Shown here: piece after piece, positions 52,275 to 60,850 of the stretch
Position numbering within the stretch: position 1 is the stretch's first letter
How the letters are laid out: every line of letters starts with the position of its first letter
From: Algoriphagus limi
Lineage (GTDB): Bacteria; Bacteroidota; Bacteroidia; Cytophagales; Cyclobacteriaceae
DNA: 64,000 bases
Assembly: GCF_024919275.1 (NCBI RefSeq)
Contig: NZ_JANWGH010000002.1
Location: 124,001-188,000, forward strand
Direction: 5' to 3'
The notes under the pieces: model-generated
What the model saw: only the letters and a program-made list of their open reading frames with translations
Databases searched by the model: none
What the model was told of the DNA's origin: nothing
Translations under genes and position numbers: made by a program

Positions 52275-53369
52275 TTATTGGTCAAACCACCAATGCGGAG
52301 TTTGTGAAGTGCTGTTCGGAAATTCACTGCATCGAAGGCAGGTTCGAGGATATTTATCCAATGGCCTGGCAGGATCATAAGTGCAGACTTCCGGAATAAA
52401 AAACGGAACATCAGCCCGTGTAGTGTAAATCCGTTTTTGTGAAACACGAACCACCTCAAAGTATCCAAGAACGACCTCATCTGGATTTGAAGCATTATAT
52501 ACATTCCCTCGAACCGGTGCAGGTGGAGTGTCAAATACGGATCCAGAATTATTCACCAATTCTCGAATTCTTCTCCAATAATCATGGGAACCACGGCTAG
52601 TGCTAACTTGGCGTACATTGAAATAATGCCTGCTTAAGAATGATTCATCAACGATCCGTTCAGCGACAATCTGAGAACCTCCTTGTCCTGAAGCAGGAGC
52701 ATTTTCTCCGTTGAATAGCGTAATTCTCTCAGGATCCGGAAAACCAAAAACATAGCAATCCGGTGGTGCCTTGTTGAAAGGGTTGGGGAAAAAGGTCAAA
52801 TTCCAATAATAAGCCTCATCTACATCCCAACGAAGAAAATACGGAAAGTCGACAGCCGGCAATTGTACATCCGAAACTATGGAAATAAAGGCGGTCTCTG
52901 GAGCTCCTTTAAAATTGCCTCTTGAGAAGGTATATCCCAACTCATCTTCTCCTACAACTTGAGGCATTTGTTCGGGTTCGGATCGATATACCCTCCCCTC
53001 TATAAAAATTTCCACAAAATAGGGGACATCTTCTCTGATCTCTACATTCCTTGGAAGCATATACTTCCCGGGTTCAATTTGATTTAGAGAAAAGCGCTGA
53101 TTATCTGAATTGACTACAAAAACCTGTGCAGTAGTAACAGGTCTAGGCAGGTCATTCAAGACCAAATATTGCCCAGCAAATAAGGGCTCCCGATCCGCTG
53201 AGGTGGTTTCTGAAAGAAAGACAAACTTATCTTCATTCAGATTGCTCAATTGACCATAGACAATCAGTTTTTCCACACCTCGATCCAGAGGGAAACTGAT
53301 TTGATCCACACAGGAGTTGAATACTAGAAAAATCAAAGCCAGAATCGAAAAACGTCTCCAATTATTCAT
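52275..53369 (-). CDS. DUF4249 lipoprotein, partner of the TonB-dependent receptor
   Basis: The protein is 364 residues from the ATG at 53369, beginning a lipoprotein signal with lipobox Cys at 20 (LVFNSC). Eight upstream in-frame codons are ignored because a perfect Shine-Dalgarno sits before this ATG. The sequence fits DUF4249: KLIVYGQLSN, TTAQVFVVNSDNQRFSL and a central WDVDEAYYWN region, with a Cys-containing C-terminal part (DCYVFG, EVCTYDPARPLDKYPRTCLRC). DUF4249 lipoproteins are usually encoded next to a TonB receptor, as here, and are thought to act with it at the cell surface. The ligand is unknown. It overlaps the receptor gene by eight bases. Confidence 0.85.
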   Translation of the reverse strand: MNNWRRFSILALIFLVFNSCVDQISFPLDRGVEKLIVYGQLSNLNEDKFVFLSETTSADREPLFAGQYLVLNDLPRPVTTAQVFVVNSDNQRFSLNQIEPGKYMLPRNVEIREDVPYFVEIFIEGRVYRSEPEQMPQVVGEDELGYTFSRGNFKGAPETAFISIVSDVQLPAVDFPYFLRWDVDEAYYWNLTFFPNPFNKAPPDCYVFGFPDPERITLFNGENAPASGQGGSQIVAERIVDESFLSRHYFNVRQVSTSRGSHDYWRRIRELVNNSGSVFDTPPAPVRGNVYNASNPDEVVLGYFEVVRVSQKRIYTTRADVPFFIPEVCTYDPARPLDKYPRTCLRCSEFPNSTSQTPHWWFDQ

Positions 53370-55779
53370 CTTCACCTCCTCCGAATTGAACACTATAGGT
53401 AATAGAAGGAAAAATCGATCCCAATACCGCCAAGCGATATGGCCTCAATTGACGACTGTCTCCATCTTTTTGCCAAAAAACAGAATAGGCATTTCTCCTC
53501 CCTAGTAAATTGTAAATACTAAAATTCAAGCTATCTCCTTTTTTCGAAAAGACTTTTTCCAGAGTATAGGAAACATCTACTCGGAAATAATCTGGTATTC
53601 GATATTGATTCCTATCGCTGTACTCAGGGATTATCAATGAATTAATTACATAGCTGGCGTTCACAGCACTTACAGGCCGTCCTGTAGCATAATTGATACT
53701 GAGATTAAACAAACCTCTGGGATACATCTTTCGGCTAAAAATAAAATTCACCTCATGAGGCTTGTCATAATTACTCGGAAACCATTCTCCCCGGTTAATT
53801 TGGGTTTCTTCAAACTGCCCAGAACTTCTAAAAAACGAGCGAGAATAGGTATAAGCCACCCATCCGGTCACGATTCCTAGATTTTTTTTAATTAAAAACT
53901 CCATCCCGAATGCTTTCCCTTCTCCCAATACAATCTCTGTCTCTAAATGAGGGTTCAGGAAAATCTGAGCAAAATCTCGGTATTCGACTTGATTTTGGGT
54001 AGTTCTATAAAAGCCATCGACTGAAAACTCCCATTTGTTGTCTTTGCTGTTTCTGAAAATTCCCAAGGAAAAATTGTCTGACTGCTGAGGAGGAATGTAG
54101 CGCGTACTGAGTTGCCAAAGATCAATCGGAGACGGCCCAAAAGTATTACTCACCGACTGAATGTATTGGTATAATCGAGCATAACTTCCCTTTACCGATG
54201 TATTTTCAGCCAAATTATGCCTAATGGACAATCGAGGTTCGAAACCTGAATAGCTTTGAATAACCCCCTTTCCAAACACTTCTTCACCCGTTATTCTATC
54301 TTCCGATATCGGACCAATTTCATTGTATTGGTACACGGTGTCGGGTCCCAATTGATTGTAGAAGGAATATCTCAATCCGGCGACGAGACCTGTTTTTTCA
54401 CTTATATCCAATTCCAAACTTGAAAAAGCACCCAACTCAAGTCCTTGTTCTTTTCCTACTTTTTCAGGGCTGATATTGGATTCTGAGGAAAATGGGTTCA
54501 GTTCTTCGTCCTTACTGGAATAGGCGACACCTTCCAATCCTGTACTGATCGCTAATTTTTCATTTGCCCAAGTCAAAGTCACTTTGCCTTGCTGATAGCG
54601 CATTCCATTCCGAACCTCGGCAGCATCAAGTCCTTCCGGATCAAAAAACGCATTAGAAAAATCTCCGTCTGCTAAAAGGGCTCGAATGGATAGATTTTCA
54701 CCCAAAACCCCTCGATAATTAATACTGCTTACCCGATTGGACCAATCATAGCCAAATTCATTGGAAAACTTAAAGTAATCCCCAGTTAGCAAGGTCTTGG
54801 CTTCAATATCATGTCCGGGTGAAATATTCCAAGACAGACCAAGATATCCGTCGTAGAAATTCAGTTTGGAATTTTGAATATCAAAATCGCGAGCTTGTCC
54901 AAGCAACCAATTGGCATTCGAAATCCGCCCACCAAAAATCAGACTTGCCTTATCTTTTTTGAGAGGGCCTTCGAGAACCAATTTCCCGTTTGAAGTGCCT
55001 AACCCTACTTGCCCTTGCCAGTTTTCATCTGATCCAGGCCTCATTTGAATATTCAAAGCGGAGCCTGCACGACCTCCAAAAGTTGCAGGCAAATTTCCCT
55101 TGTAAAGCGTGAAAGTCTCTGTCACATCCGTATTAAAGGCCGAAAGGAAACCAAGTGCATGATTGGAACTTAAAACAATTGCTTCGTCCATTAAAAGTAA
55201 GTTTTGATCGGTTTTTGCACCTCTGACATTGATTCCTGAAGTTCCCTCCCCTACCGAACTAACTCCGGGTAATAGTTGTAAACCTTTAAAAATATCAGCC
55301 TCTCCCAAAAAGGCCGGGATGGCTTGCAATTCACGGGTAGTGAGTTTAGTAATTCCAGTTATCGGATTCCGAACATTCCTATCCGGTTCATCCGATAATA
55401 CCACAACACCTTCCAGTTCATAGTTTTTGTCTACCATTTGAAGGTTTACTACTCCATTTTCAAACAAGGTGACTTCCGTAAAAACAGGAACCTTAGACAA
55501 ATGTCTAAAAGTCACCCGGTGAAGACCTGGAGTCAAATTGACTAAATAAGTCCCGAATCGATCGGTATTCGTTCCGGTGTAAAATCCATCGATATGTAAA
55601 CCCACACCCTCTATAGGCTCTCCTGAATCTTGATCTAGAATTTTACCCGTCAAAATATAAGTAGCCGCATGTGGCCCTTTGGAGTCACCAAAATTAAACC
55701 TCAAAGAATCGGGAATAGCTTGGGCAAAGGATAAAGAGGATAGCAGAAAAAAAAGAATGAAAAATAAAGGAAATCTCAT
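53362..55779 (-). CDS. TonB-dependent receptor with carboxypeptidase-like N-domain
   Basis: This 805-residue outer-membrane protein has a signal peptide (~1-19). A CarboxypepD_reg-like domain lies at ~40-120 (TGKILDQDSGEPIEGVGLHI), and the plug at ~135-250 (LQLLPGVSSVGEGTSGINVRGAKTD-type region, FGGRAGSALNIQMRPG). The barrel has strands ending ...ITYSVQF followed by a GGGEDE tail. The length is typical of the short receptors paired with DUF4249 proteins, which belong to a non-SusC branch. It imports an unidentified ligand using TonB. The last codons double as the ribosome-binding site of the DUF4249 gene. The divergent neighbour is a small lipoprotein gene. Confidence 0.93.
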   Translation of the reverse strand: MRFPLFFILFFLLSSLSFAQAIPDSLRFNFGDSKGPHAATYILTGKILDQDSGEPIEGVGLHIDGFYTGTNTDRFGTYLVNLTPGLHRVTFRHLSKVPVFTEVTLFENGVVNLQMVDKNYELEGVVVLSDEPDRNVRNPITGITKLTTRELQAIPAFLGEADIFKGLQLLPGVSSVGEGTSGINVRGAKTDQNLLLMDEAIVLSSNHALGFLSAFNTDVTETFTLYKGNLPATFGGRAGSALNIQMRPGSDENWQGQVGLGTSNGKLVLEGPLKKDKASLIFGGRISNANWLLGQARDFDIQNSKLNFYDGYLGLSWNISPGHDIEAKTLLTGDYFKFSNEFGYDWSNRVSSINYRGVLGENLSIRALLADGDFSNAFFDPEGLDAAEVRNGMRYQQGKVTLTWANEKLAISTGLEGVAYSSKDEELNPFSSESNISPEKVGKEQGLELGAFSSLELDISEKTGLVAGLRYSFYNQLGPDTVYQYNEIGPISEDRITGEEVFGKGVIQSYSGFEPRLSIRHNLAENTSVKGSYARLYQYIQSVSNTFGPSPIDLWQLSTRYIPPQQSDNFSLGIFRNSKDNKWEFSVDGFYRTTQNQVEYRDFAQIFLNPHLETEIVLGEGKAFGMEFLIKKNLGIVTGWVAYTYSRSFFRSSGQFEETQINRGEWFPSNYDKPHEVNFIFSRKMYPRGLFNLSINYATGRPVSAVNASYVINSLIIPEYSDRNQYRIPDYFRVDVSYTLEKVFSKKGDSLNFSIYNLLGRRNAYSVFWQKDGDSRQLRPYRLAVLGSIFPSITYSVQFGGGEDE
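53370..53382 (-). promoter_or_regulatory. Strong Shine-Dalgarno of the DUF4249 gene, inside the receptor's last codons
   Basis: The minus strand reads GGAGGAGGTGAAG then ATG: AGGAGG with a 5-base spacer. Good SD sites are rare in this window, and this one is written in the codons for the GGGE part of the receptor's C-terminal tail. It fixes the DUF4249 start and implies coupled translation. Confidence 0.85.
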
Positions 55780-55872
55780 GAGTCAAAACTTAGTTTTGAA
55801 AATTATATACTTTCTAATTTGAAAAACTTGTCTCAATTTCACTACGTAAAACTCCATAAAAAAGTCATTACT

Positions 55873-56343
55873 ATGAACCGAATTTATGTTTATGGTCTGA
55901 TGATTTTACTTCTCTTCGCTGGTTGTAAGCAAGAAGACGAAGAGCCTCAAAAGGACGCATTCATTTTTGGTTGGTGGTCTGCAATATGTACAGGTAACTG
56001 CATTAAGATCTACAAACTAGAAAATGGGAAGCTCTATGTAGACAATTTGAATAGTTTTCGAGAGGCTGCTCTTATTACCTATCGCTCCCAACCGCTAGAT
56101 GCTCAATGGGTCCCAATTGCTGAAAACTTAGAAGCCAATTTCCCTCAATATTTATTGGATAATCAATTTGCGGTAGTTGGATGCCCCGATTGCTATGATC
56201 AAGGAGCAATTTATCTTGCTTTTGAAAATGCATCAGGAGCACTTTACTGGCAGATTGATACAGATCCAGCCACCTGGCCTGAGGGTATAAAATCATATAT
56301 GGAATCTGTCCTTCAGGCAATAGATCAACTTCCGCAGGACTAA
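55873..56343 (+). CDS. Small Cys-motif lipoprotein, unknown function
   Basis: The protein is 156 residues from the ATG at 55873. A TTG at 55819 adds 18 residues ahead of an otherwise good lipoprotein signal. The lipobox ends at C18 (LFAGC). Two cysteine pairs are visible in the mature part: C39-T-G-N-C43 near the N-terminus and C104-P-D-C107 with DQGAIYLAFEN after it. The pattern FGWWSAICTGNCIKIYKLENGKLYVD resembles a group of Bacteroidota lipoproteins of unknown role that I recognise only by look. Metal binding or disulfides are possible. It is convergent with and overlaps the purine nucleoside phosphorylase gene by four bases at the stops. Confidence 0.72.
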   Translation: MNRIYVYGLMILLLFAGCKQEDEEPQKDAFIFGWWSAICTGNCIKIYKLENGKLYVDNLNSFREAALITYRSQPLDAQWVPIAENLEANFPQYLLDNQFAVVGCPDCYDQGAIYLAFENASGALYWQIDTDPATWPEGIKSYMESVLQAIDQLPQD

Positions 56344-57158
56344 AGCCGCTCCACCAAATGGTAAATTATCTTACTCAAAACGGGTTCAGCCTTTGATGCT
56401 GCGTTCACCACGTCCTGAAGGGTGATTTTGTGGATTTTCCCGGGAACTCCTAAATCCGTAATTGCAGAAATACCAAAGACCTCCATTCCAGATTGACGGG
56501 CAACCAAAACCTCTGGCACCGTACTCATCCCTACCGCATCTGCTCCAATAATCCGTAGGTATTTATACTCTGAAGGTGTTTCCAAATTTGGACCAGCCAC
56601 TCCTGCATATACTCCTGTATGAACTGTCATACCATTTTCTTTGGCGATTTCCAGAGCTAATTTTACCAAGCGCTCGGAATACGCATCACTCATATCAGGA
56701 AATCTCGGCCCAAATTCAGCAGGATTCTCTCCTCTAAGTGGATTATCCGGAAAAAGATCAATATGGTCTGTCAAAATCATCACATCACCTACTTCCTGCT
56801 CAGGGTTTAAGCCGCCCGAAGCATTAGAAACCAACAATCGCTTCACTCCCAAATGCTTGAGAACCCGCACTGGAAACGTCACTTGTTTCATGGAGTATCC
56901 CTCATAGTAATGAAAGCGTCCTTTCATAGCCAAAACCTTTTTTCCTGCCAAGGTTCCCATCACTAATTTCCCAGAATGAGTCTCGACAGTAGAAACCGGA
57001 AAATGAGGAATATCCGCATAATCCACCTCCAAGATCGGATCAATATCCTCTCCCAACTTGCCAAGACCAGTCCCTAAAATGATCAAATTTTCAACAGGTT
57101 CGGGACAAAGGTTTTTCAAAAATTGAGCTGCTTCGTGAATTTGAGATAGATTGTTCAT
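56340..57158 (-). CDS. punA: Purine-nucleoside phosphorylase (PNP, trimeric type)
   Basis: The protein is 272 residues from the ATG at 57158. The open frame up to 57197 contains the likely promoter and is not used. Motifs of the trimeric PNP/MTAP family are present: IILGTGLGKLGEDID near residue 28, VETHSGKLVMGTLAGKKVLAMKGRFHYYEGY near 60-90 (phosphate site and H in RFHYYEGY), LLVSNASGGLNPEQEVGDVMI near 110-130, and EVLVARQSGMEVFGISAITD near 210-230 with GMSTVPE before it. It splits purine nucleosides with phosphate for salvage in the cytoplasm. Confidence 0.95.
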   Translation of the reverse strand: MNNLSQIHEAAQFLKNLCPEPVENLIILGTGLGKLGEDIDPILEVDYADIPHFPVSTVETHSGKLVMGTLAGKKVLAMKGRFHYYEGYSMKQVTFPVRVLKHLGVKRLLVSNASGGLNPEQEVGDVMILTDHIDLFPDNPLRGENPAEFGPRFPDMSDAYSERLVKLALEIAKENGMTVHTGVYAGVAGPNLETPSEYKYLRIIGADAVGMSTVPEVLVARQSGMEVFGISAITDLGVPGKIHKITLQDVVNAASKAEPVLSKIIYHLVERL

Positions 57159-57175
57159 AAAGGAAAATTTTAGCT

Positions 57176-57183
57176 CAAAGATA
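57176..57183 (-). promoter_or_regulatory. Candidate -7 promoter element of punA
   Basis: The minus strand reads TATCTTTG (TAnnTTTG), 17 bases before the ATG at 57158, which also argues against the longer start at 57197. Confidence 0.45.
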
Positions 57184-57251
57184 GGAATCTCCACCATTCC
57201 TCGAACTTTTGAGGGCCTAAGCTTGTATTGCTATCATATTTGATTCTTGCT

Positions 57252-57776
57252 ATGATAAAAATCATCCTAGGCACAAACCGAAAAAACTCTGTTTCTAAGC
57301 TGATTGCCTTGCAATACCAGCAGATATTAAAGGAAAAGGGAGCTGATTCTGAGATCTTGGAATTGGAAGATTTACCAGCTGATTTTATAGAATCAGCACT
57401 CTATGAGAATAATGGCAAAAACGAGGAGTTCAATCAATTCCATCAGCGTGTTTCACAAGGTAAAAAGTTTGTCTTTATCGTTCCGGAATACAATGGCTCC
57501 TTCCCTGGAGTCCTAAAAACATTCATTGATGGGATGACTTATCCCAATAATTTTAGAAACAAAAAGGCCGCACTGGTCGGCCTTTCTTCTGGAATAGGAG
57601 GAGGTGGCATCGCATTGAGCCACCTCACTGATATATTTCACTACTTGGGAATGCATGTCCTTGCTCTAAAACCAAAACTGGCGAAAATAGAGCAGAATAT
57701 GTCAGATAACTTGCTCACCAACAAGCTTTATTTGGAACTACTACATACCCAAGCGGAAATGCTTTTGGAATTTTAG
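57252..57776 (+). CDS. NAD(P)H-dependent FMN reductase family protein
   Basis: The protein is 174 residues from the ATG at 57252 (MIKIILGTNRKNS). A TTG 24 bases earlier is less likely. It has the flavodoxin-like fold of the FMN_red family: GTNRKNSVSKLIALQY near residue 7 (FMN phosphate loop), FIVPEYNGSFPGVLKTFIDG near 76-95 (isoalloxazine-binding loop) and ALVGLSSGIGGGGIALSHL near 110. It probably reduces FMN, quinones or azo compounds with NAD(P)H; the physiological substrate is unknown. The stop lies two bases from that of convergent ftsZ. Confidence 0.9.
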   Translation: MIKIILGTNRKNSVSKLIALQYQQILKEKGADSEILELEDLPADFIESALYENNGKNEEFNQFHQRVSQGKKFVFIVPEYNGSFPGVLKTFIDGMTYPNNFRNKKAALVGLSSGIGGGGIALSHLTDIFHYLGMHVLALKPKLAKIEQNMSDNLLTNKLYLELLHTQAEMLLEF

Positions 57777-57778
57777 GA

Positions 57779-59431
57779 TTAATCCACGTTGTCGTGAAGG
57801 AATCTATTATTTCCTAAAATTTCATTCTCATCATTGATATTGAACTTGCTGATAGAGTTTTCAGAACTGTGCTCAGGTTCGTTCAATGTCACATTCTTTC
57901 GAAGGTAAGCCGGAACTTCCAACTTCTCTTTCAGCTCTTCTGGACTTGGATTCAAGGAACGGCTTCCCTTCAACTTTTCAAATCGCTCATGCGCTCTTTG
58001 GATAGCCTTCTGCTTCATTTGCTCATAATAATCATTGGCAAATACAGGCTTAGCTGGCTCGGATGAAGCTTCTTCAGTAGGATTTTCCTTCTTCGGATTT
58101 TCTTCTTCCTCCTCATAAAGATCATGCACGATTTTCTCAGGCTCAGGAGTAGGTTTTACCTCGGCTGTTTTCTCTTTAGCTGATGGAAAATCAAATTTGA
58201 AACTTTCCTGCTTTGGTTCCTCTTTTACCGGACCTTCAGTACTTTGAATAGGAGTCTTTGGTGTTGAAAACACAAAGGTGCTTCCATTAGAAATAGGCTC
58301 TTCCTTTACTTTTTCAGACTTCCCGCTTTCCAAATTAATGACGGTCTTCACATCCTCATCCTGAACTTCAGGAGTGGCTGTTGGAGTAGAAACGGCTGGA
58401 GCAGGCTGAACTTTTGCTGCTACGGTTGAGGAAGAACTTTTATCCAGTTTATCCATTTCAAAGCCCGTTGCAATCACGGTCACTCGAATAGCTTTACCTA
58501 ATTCTGGATCAATCCCTTGACCGAAGATCACTTCTGCATTATCACCGGCTTTTTCCTGAATGTATTCGGTAATCTCGCTCAATTCATCCATAGAAAGTTC
58601 CTCTTCCTCTCCAGACATGATGGAAAGAAGGATTTTCTGCGCTCCTTTGATATCGACATTGTTCAAAAGTGGAGAAGAAATTGCAGCACCTGCAGCCCGA
58701 ATAGCTCGACCCTCTCCTTCTTCAGTTGATGACCCCATTACTGCAGCACCAGCTTCTTTCATTACAGTCTTCACATCCTCGAAGTCCACGTTGACATCCT
58801 GATGGACAGTAATTATTTCTGCAATAGACTTGGCAGCAGTAGTCAAAATATCATCTGCTTTGCCAAAAGCGGTACGAATAGCCAAGTTTCCATAAATCTC
58901 ACGAAGCTTATCATTCAAGATTACCAAAACAGTGTCGCAATTTTCGCGAAGAGCTTCGATACCTGCTTGAGCAACAGCCATTTTCTTGCGACCTTCAAAC
59001 ATAAATGGAGCGGTCACAATACCTACCGTCAGAATATTTAATTCCTTGGCAATTTTAGCAAGAATTGGAGCTGCACCAGTACCTGTTCCACCACCCATTC
59101 CGGCAGTGATAAAGACCATCTTGGTATTGTCCGCAAGCAACTCACGGATTTCCTCCTGTGATTCAAGAGCAGCATTTCGGCCTTGCTCAGGATTGGCACC
59201 CGCACCGAGACCTTCGGTTAGGTTGGCGCCTAATTGAAGCCTCAAAGGAACCGGGCTAGACTTCAAAGCTTGTGCGTCGGTATTGACTACCACAAACTCC
59301 ACGTCTTTAATTCCTTGATTGTACATGTGGTTGACGGCATTCGAACCGCCACCTCCGACACCGATTACTTTGATAATCGATTTTTGATTCTTTGGAAGAT
59401 CAAATCTGTAATCTTTCATGTTATCTGACAT
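57779..59431 (-). CDS. ftsZ: Cell division protein FtsZ
   Basis: The protein has 550 residues, longer than the ~380 of E. coli. The tubulin-like GTPase part (~15-330) has GVGGGGSNAVNHM, the signature GGGTGTG at 113-119, and the T7 loop region with NVDFEDVKTVM near 207. A long, acidic, Pro/Glu/Lys-rich linker (~335-500) follows. A C-terminal-peptide-like VPAYLRKN begins at residue 506, but a further ~37 residues ending LHDNVD lie beyond it; I recall this tail in other Bacteroidota FtsZ proteins. It polymerises into the Z-ring. It lies downstream of ftsA, with a hairpin between them. Confidence 0.97.
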   Translation of the reverse strand: MSDNMKDYRFDLPKNQKSIIKVIGVGGGGSNAVNHMYNQGIKDVEFVVVNTDAQALKSSPVPLRLQLGANLTEGLGAGANPEQGRNAALESQEEIRELLADNTKMVFITAGMGGGTGTGAAPILAKIAKELNILTVGIVTAPFMFEGRKKMAVAQAGIEALRENCDTVLVILNDKLREIYGNLAIRTAFGKADDILTTAAKSIAEIITVHQDVNVDFEDVKTVMKEAGAAVMGSSTEEGEGRAIRAAGAAISSPLLNNVDIKGAQKILLSIMSGEEEELSMDELSEITEYIQEKAGDNAEVIFGQGIDPELGKAIRVTVIATGFEMDKLDKSSSSTVAAKVQPAPAVSTPTATPEVQDEDVKTVINLESGKSEKVKEEPISNGSTFVFSTPKTPIQSTEGPVKEEPKQESFKFDFPSAKEKTAEVKPTPEPEKIVHDLYEEEEENPKKENPTEEASSEPAKPVFANDYYEQMKQKAIQRAHERFEKLKGSRSLNPSPEELKEKLEVPAYLRKNVTLNEPEHSSENSISKFNINDENEILGNNRFLHDNVD

Positions 59432-59483
59432 ATTTATTGAATTGGTGAACTAGTTATTTTCTTTTGTTTTTTGAGGTTAAATC

Positions 59484-59516
59484 GGGGAAATCAAGGACAG
59501 AATCCTTGATCTCCCC
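59484..59516 (-). terminator. Strong hairpin between ftsA and ftsZ (attenuator or processing site)
   Basis: GGGGA-a-ATCAAGGA / TCCTTGAT-c-TCCCC forms a 13-pair stem with one mismatch and a 5-base loop. On the minus strand it is followed by CGATTTAACC rather than a clean T run, so it may be a weak or partial terminator, or an RNA-processing or stability element. Confidence 0.6.
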
Positions 59517-59529
59517 CCAATCATAAGCC

Positions 59530-60840
59530 CTAGTAATTACTGTCGTCTCCGATGTCATCGTGAATGATGCTTTTCAGCTTTTCACCGATGTTTCGGAAAA
59601 TATCTTTTGCATTAAATTCTCTTTTGATGGCTTTGGTCGTCCCACCAGCATTTGCAATCCGCTGATTGTAGAGTTCCTCCCGATCATCCAAGGATTTGAA
59701 CCCGGCCAATACCAAGCCTACTGAAGTCGCGTACATAGGACTCTTGACTTCTTCAATGGCTGTCTTACCCAAATGCTCATTTGGATGACCAATCCGGGTA
59801 TCCAAACCGGTCATGTATTCAAATAGCTGCGCTACAAATTGAAGCTGGGATCCACCACCTGTGATGACAATTCCTCCAGCTAACTTTTTGTAGTATCCGC
59901 TTTGCATAATTTCATTTTGGACGATCTCGATGATCTCTTCCATTCTAGCTTGGATAATAGAGGCAAGATTTCGAATCGAAATTTCCTTTGGAGGCCGATT
60001 TCTGAGACCCGGTATGGAAACGATCTCATTTGGGTTAGCCTCCTCAGCGATTGCTTTTCCAAATCGAGTTTTCAGCAACTCAGCTTGGTTTTGCATAACC
60101 ATGCAACCTTCTTTAATGTCCTTGGTGATGATATTACCTCCCAAAGGAATCACGGCTGTATGGCGAATGATATTTTCATAAAAAATGGCAACATCTGTGG
60201 TTCCCCCACCAATGTCCACCAAGCAAACGCCTGCTTCTTTTTCCTCATCACTGAGTACTGCAAGCGAGCTCGCCAAAGGTTCCAAAATCAATTGCTTGGA
60301 AGAAAGATTAGCTCTGCGAACACATCGGTTGATATTGTTGATAGCCGTAGTCTGGGCAGTGATGATATGGAAATCCGCTTCAAGGCGAGTTCCTGACATA
60401 CCCACTGGATCCTTAATCCCACCTTCATAGTCCACGGTATAATCCTGTGGCATGACGTGGATGATTTTATTCCCCGGCGGTACAAGTATATTTTCCATTT
60501 CGGATGAAAGTCGACGTACATCCTCTACAGTAATTTCATCCTCAGTAGGCTGACGCATGATGCTGCCACTTTGAATTTTACTTTGGATGTGTTGGCCAGC
60601 AATCCCGACGATTACTTCGCCAATCTCCACCTCAGCCATATCGGATGCTTCCTCTACGGCCTTTTCGATGGCATGAACAGTCTTGTCAATATTGGTGACA
60701 ACACCTCGCTCTACTCCATCAGAGACAGCTTTGCCCATTCCGAGCACTTCGAGCTTTCCATACTCATTTTTGCGACCGACGATGGCACAAATTTTTGTGG
60801 TACCGATATCCAGTCCGACGATTAATTTTTCATTTTCCAT
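59530..60840 (-). CDS. ftsA: Cell division protein FtsA
   Basis: The protein is 436 residues from the ATG at 60840 (MENEKLIVGLDIGTTK). A GTG at 60858 would overlap the ftsQ stop. It is an actin-fold ATPase: phosphate-1 loop VGLDIGTTKICAIVG at 8-22, SHS2 region ~80-160 with VIVGIAGQHIQS, phosphate-2 GVCLVDIGGGTTDVAIF near 200, and adenosine motif GGIVITGGGSQL near 335. The C-terminal amphipathic helix that tethers FtsA to the membrane is plausible in NIGEKLKSIIHDDI. It anchors FtsZ filaments to the inner membrane. It follows ftsQ by ten bases. Confidence 0.96.
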   Translation of the reverse strand: MENEKLIVGLDIGTTKICAIVGRKNEYGKLEVLGMGKAVSDGVERGVVTNIDKTVHAIEKAVEEASDMAEVEIGEVIVGIAGQHIQSKIQSGSIMRQPTEDEITVEDVRRLSSEMENILVPPGNKIIHVMPQDYTVDYEGGIKDPVGMSGTRLEADFHIITAQTTAINNINRCVRRANLSSKQLILEPLASSLAVLSDEEKEAGVCLVDIGGGTTDVAIFYENIIRHTAVIPLGGNIITKDIKEGCMVMQNQAELLKTRFGKAIAEEANPNEIVSIPGLRNRPPKEISIRNLASIIQARMEEIIEIVQNEIMQSGYYKKLAGGIVITGGGSQLQFVAQLFEYMTGLDTRIGHPNEHLGKTAIEEVKSPMYATSVGLVLAGFKSLDDREELYNQRIANAGGTTKAIKREFNAKDIFRNIGEKLKSIIHDDIGDDSNY

Positions 60841-60850
60841 ACCCAAGCTA

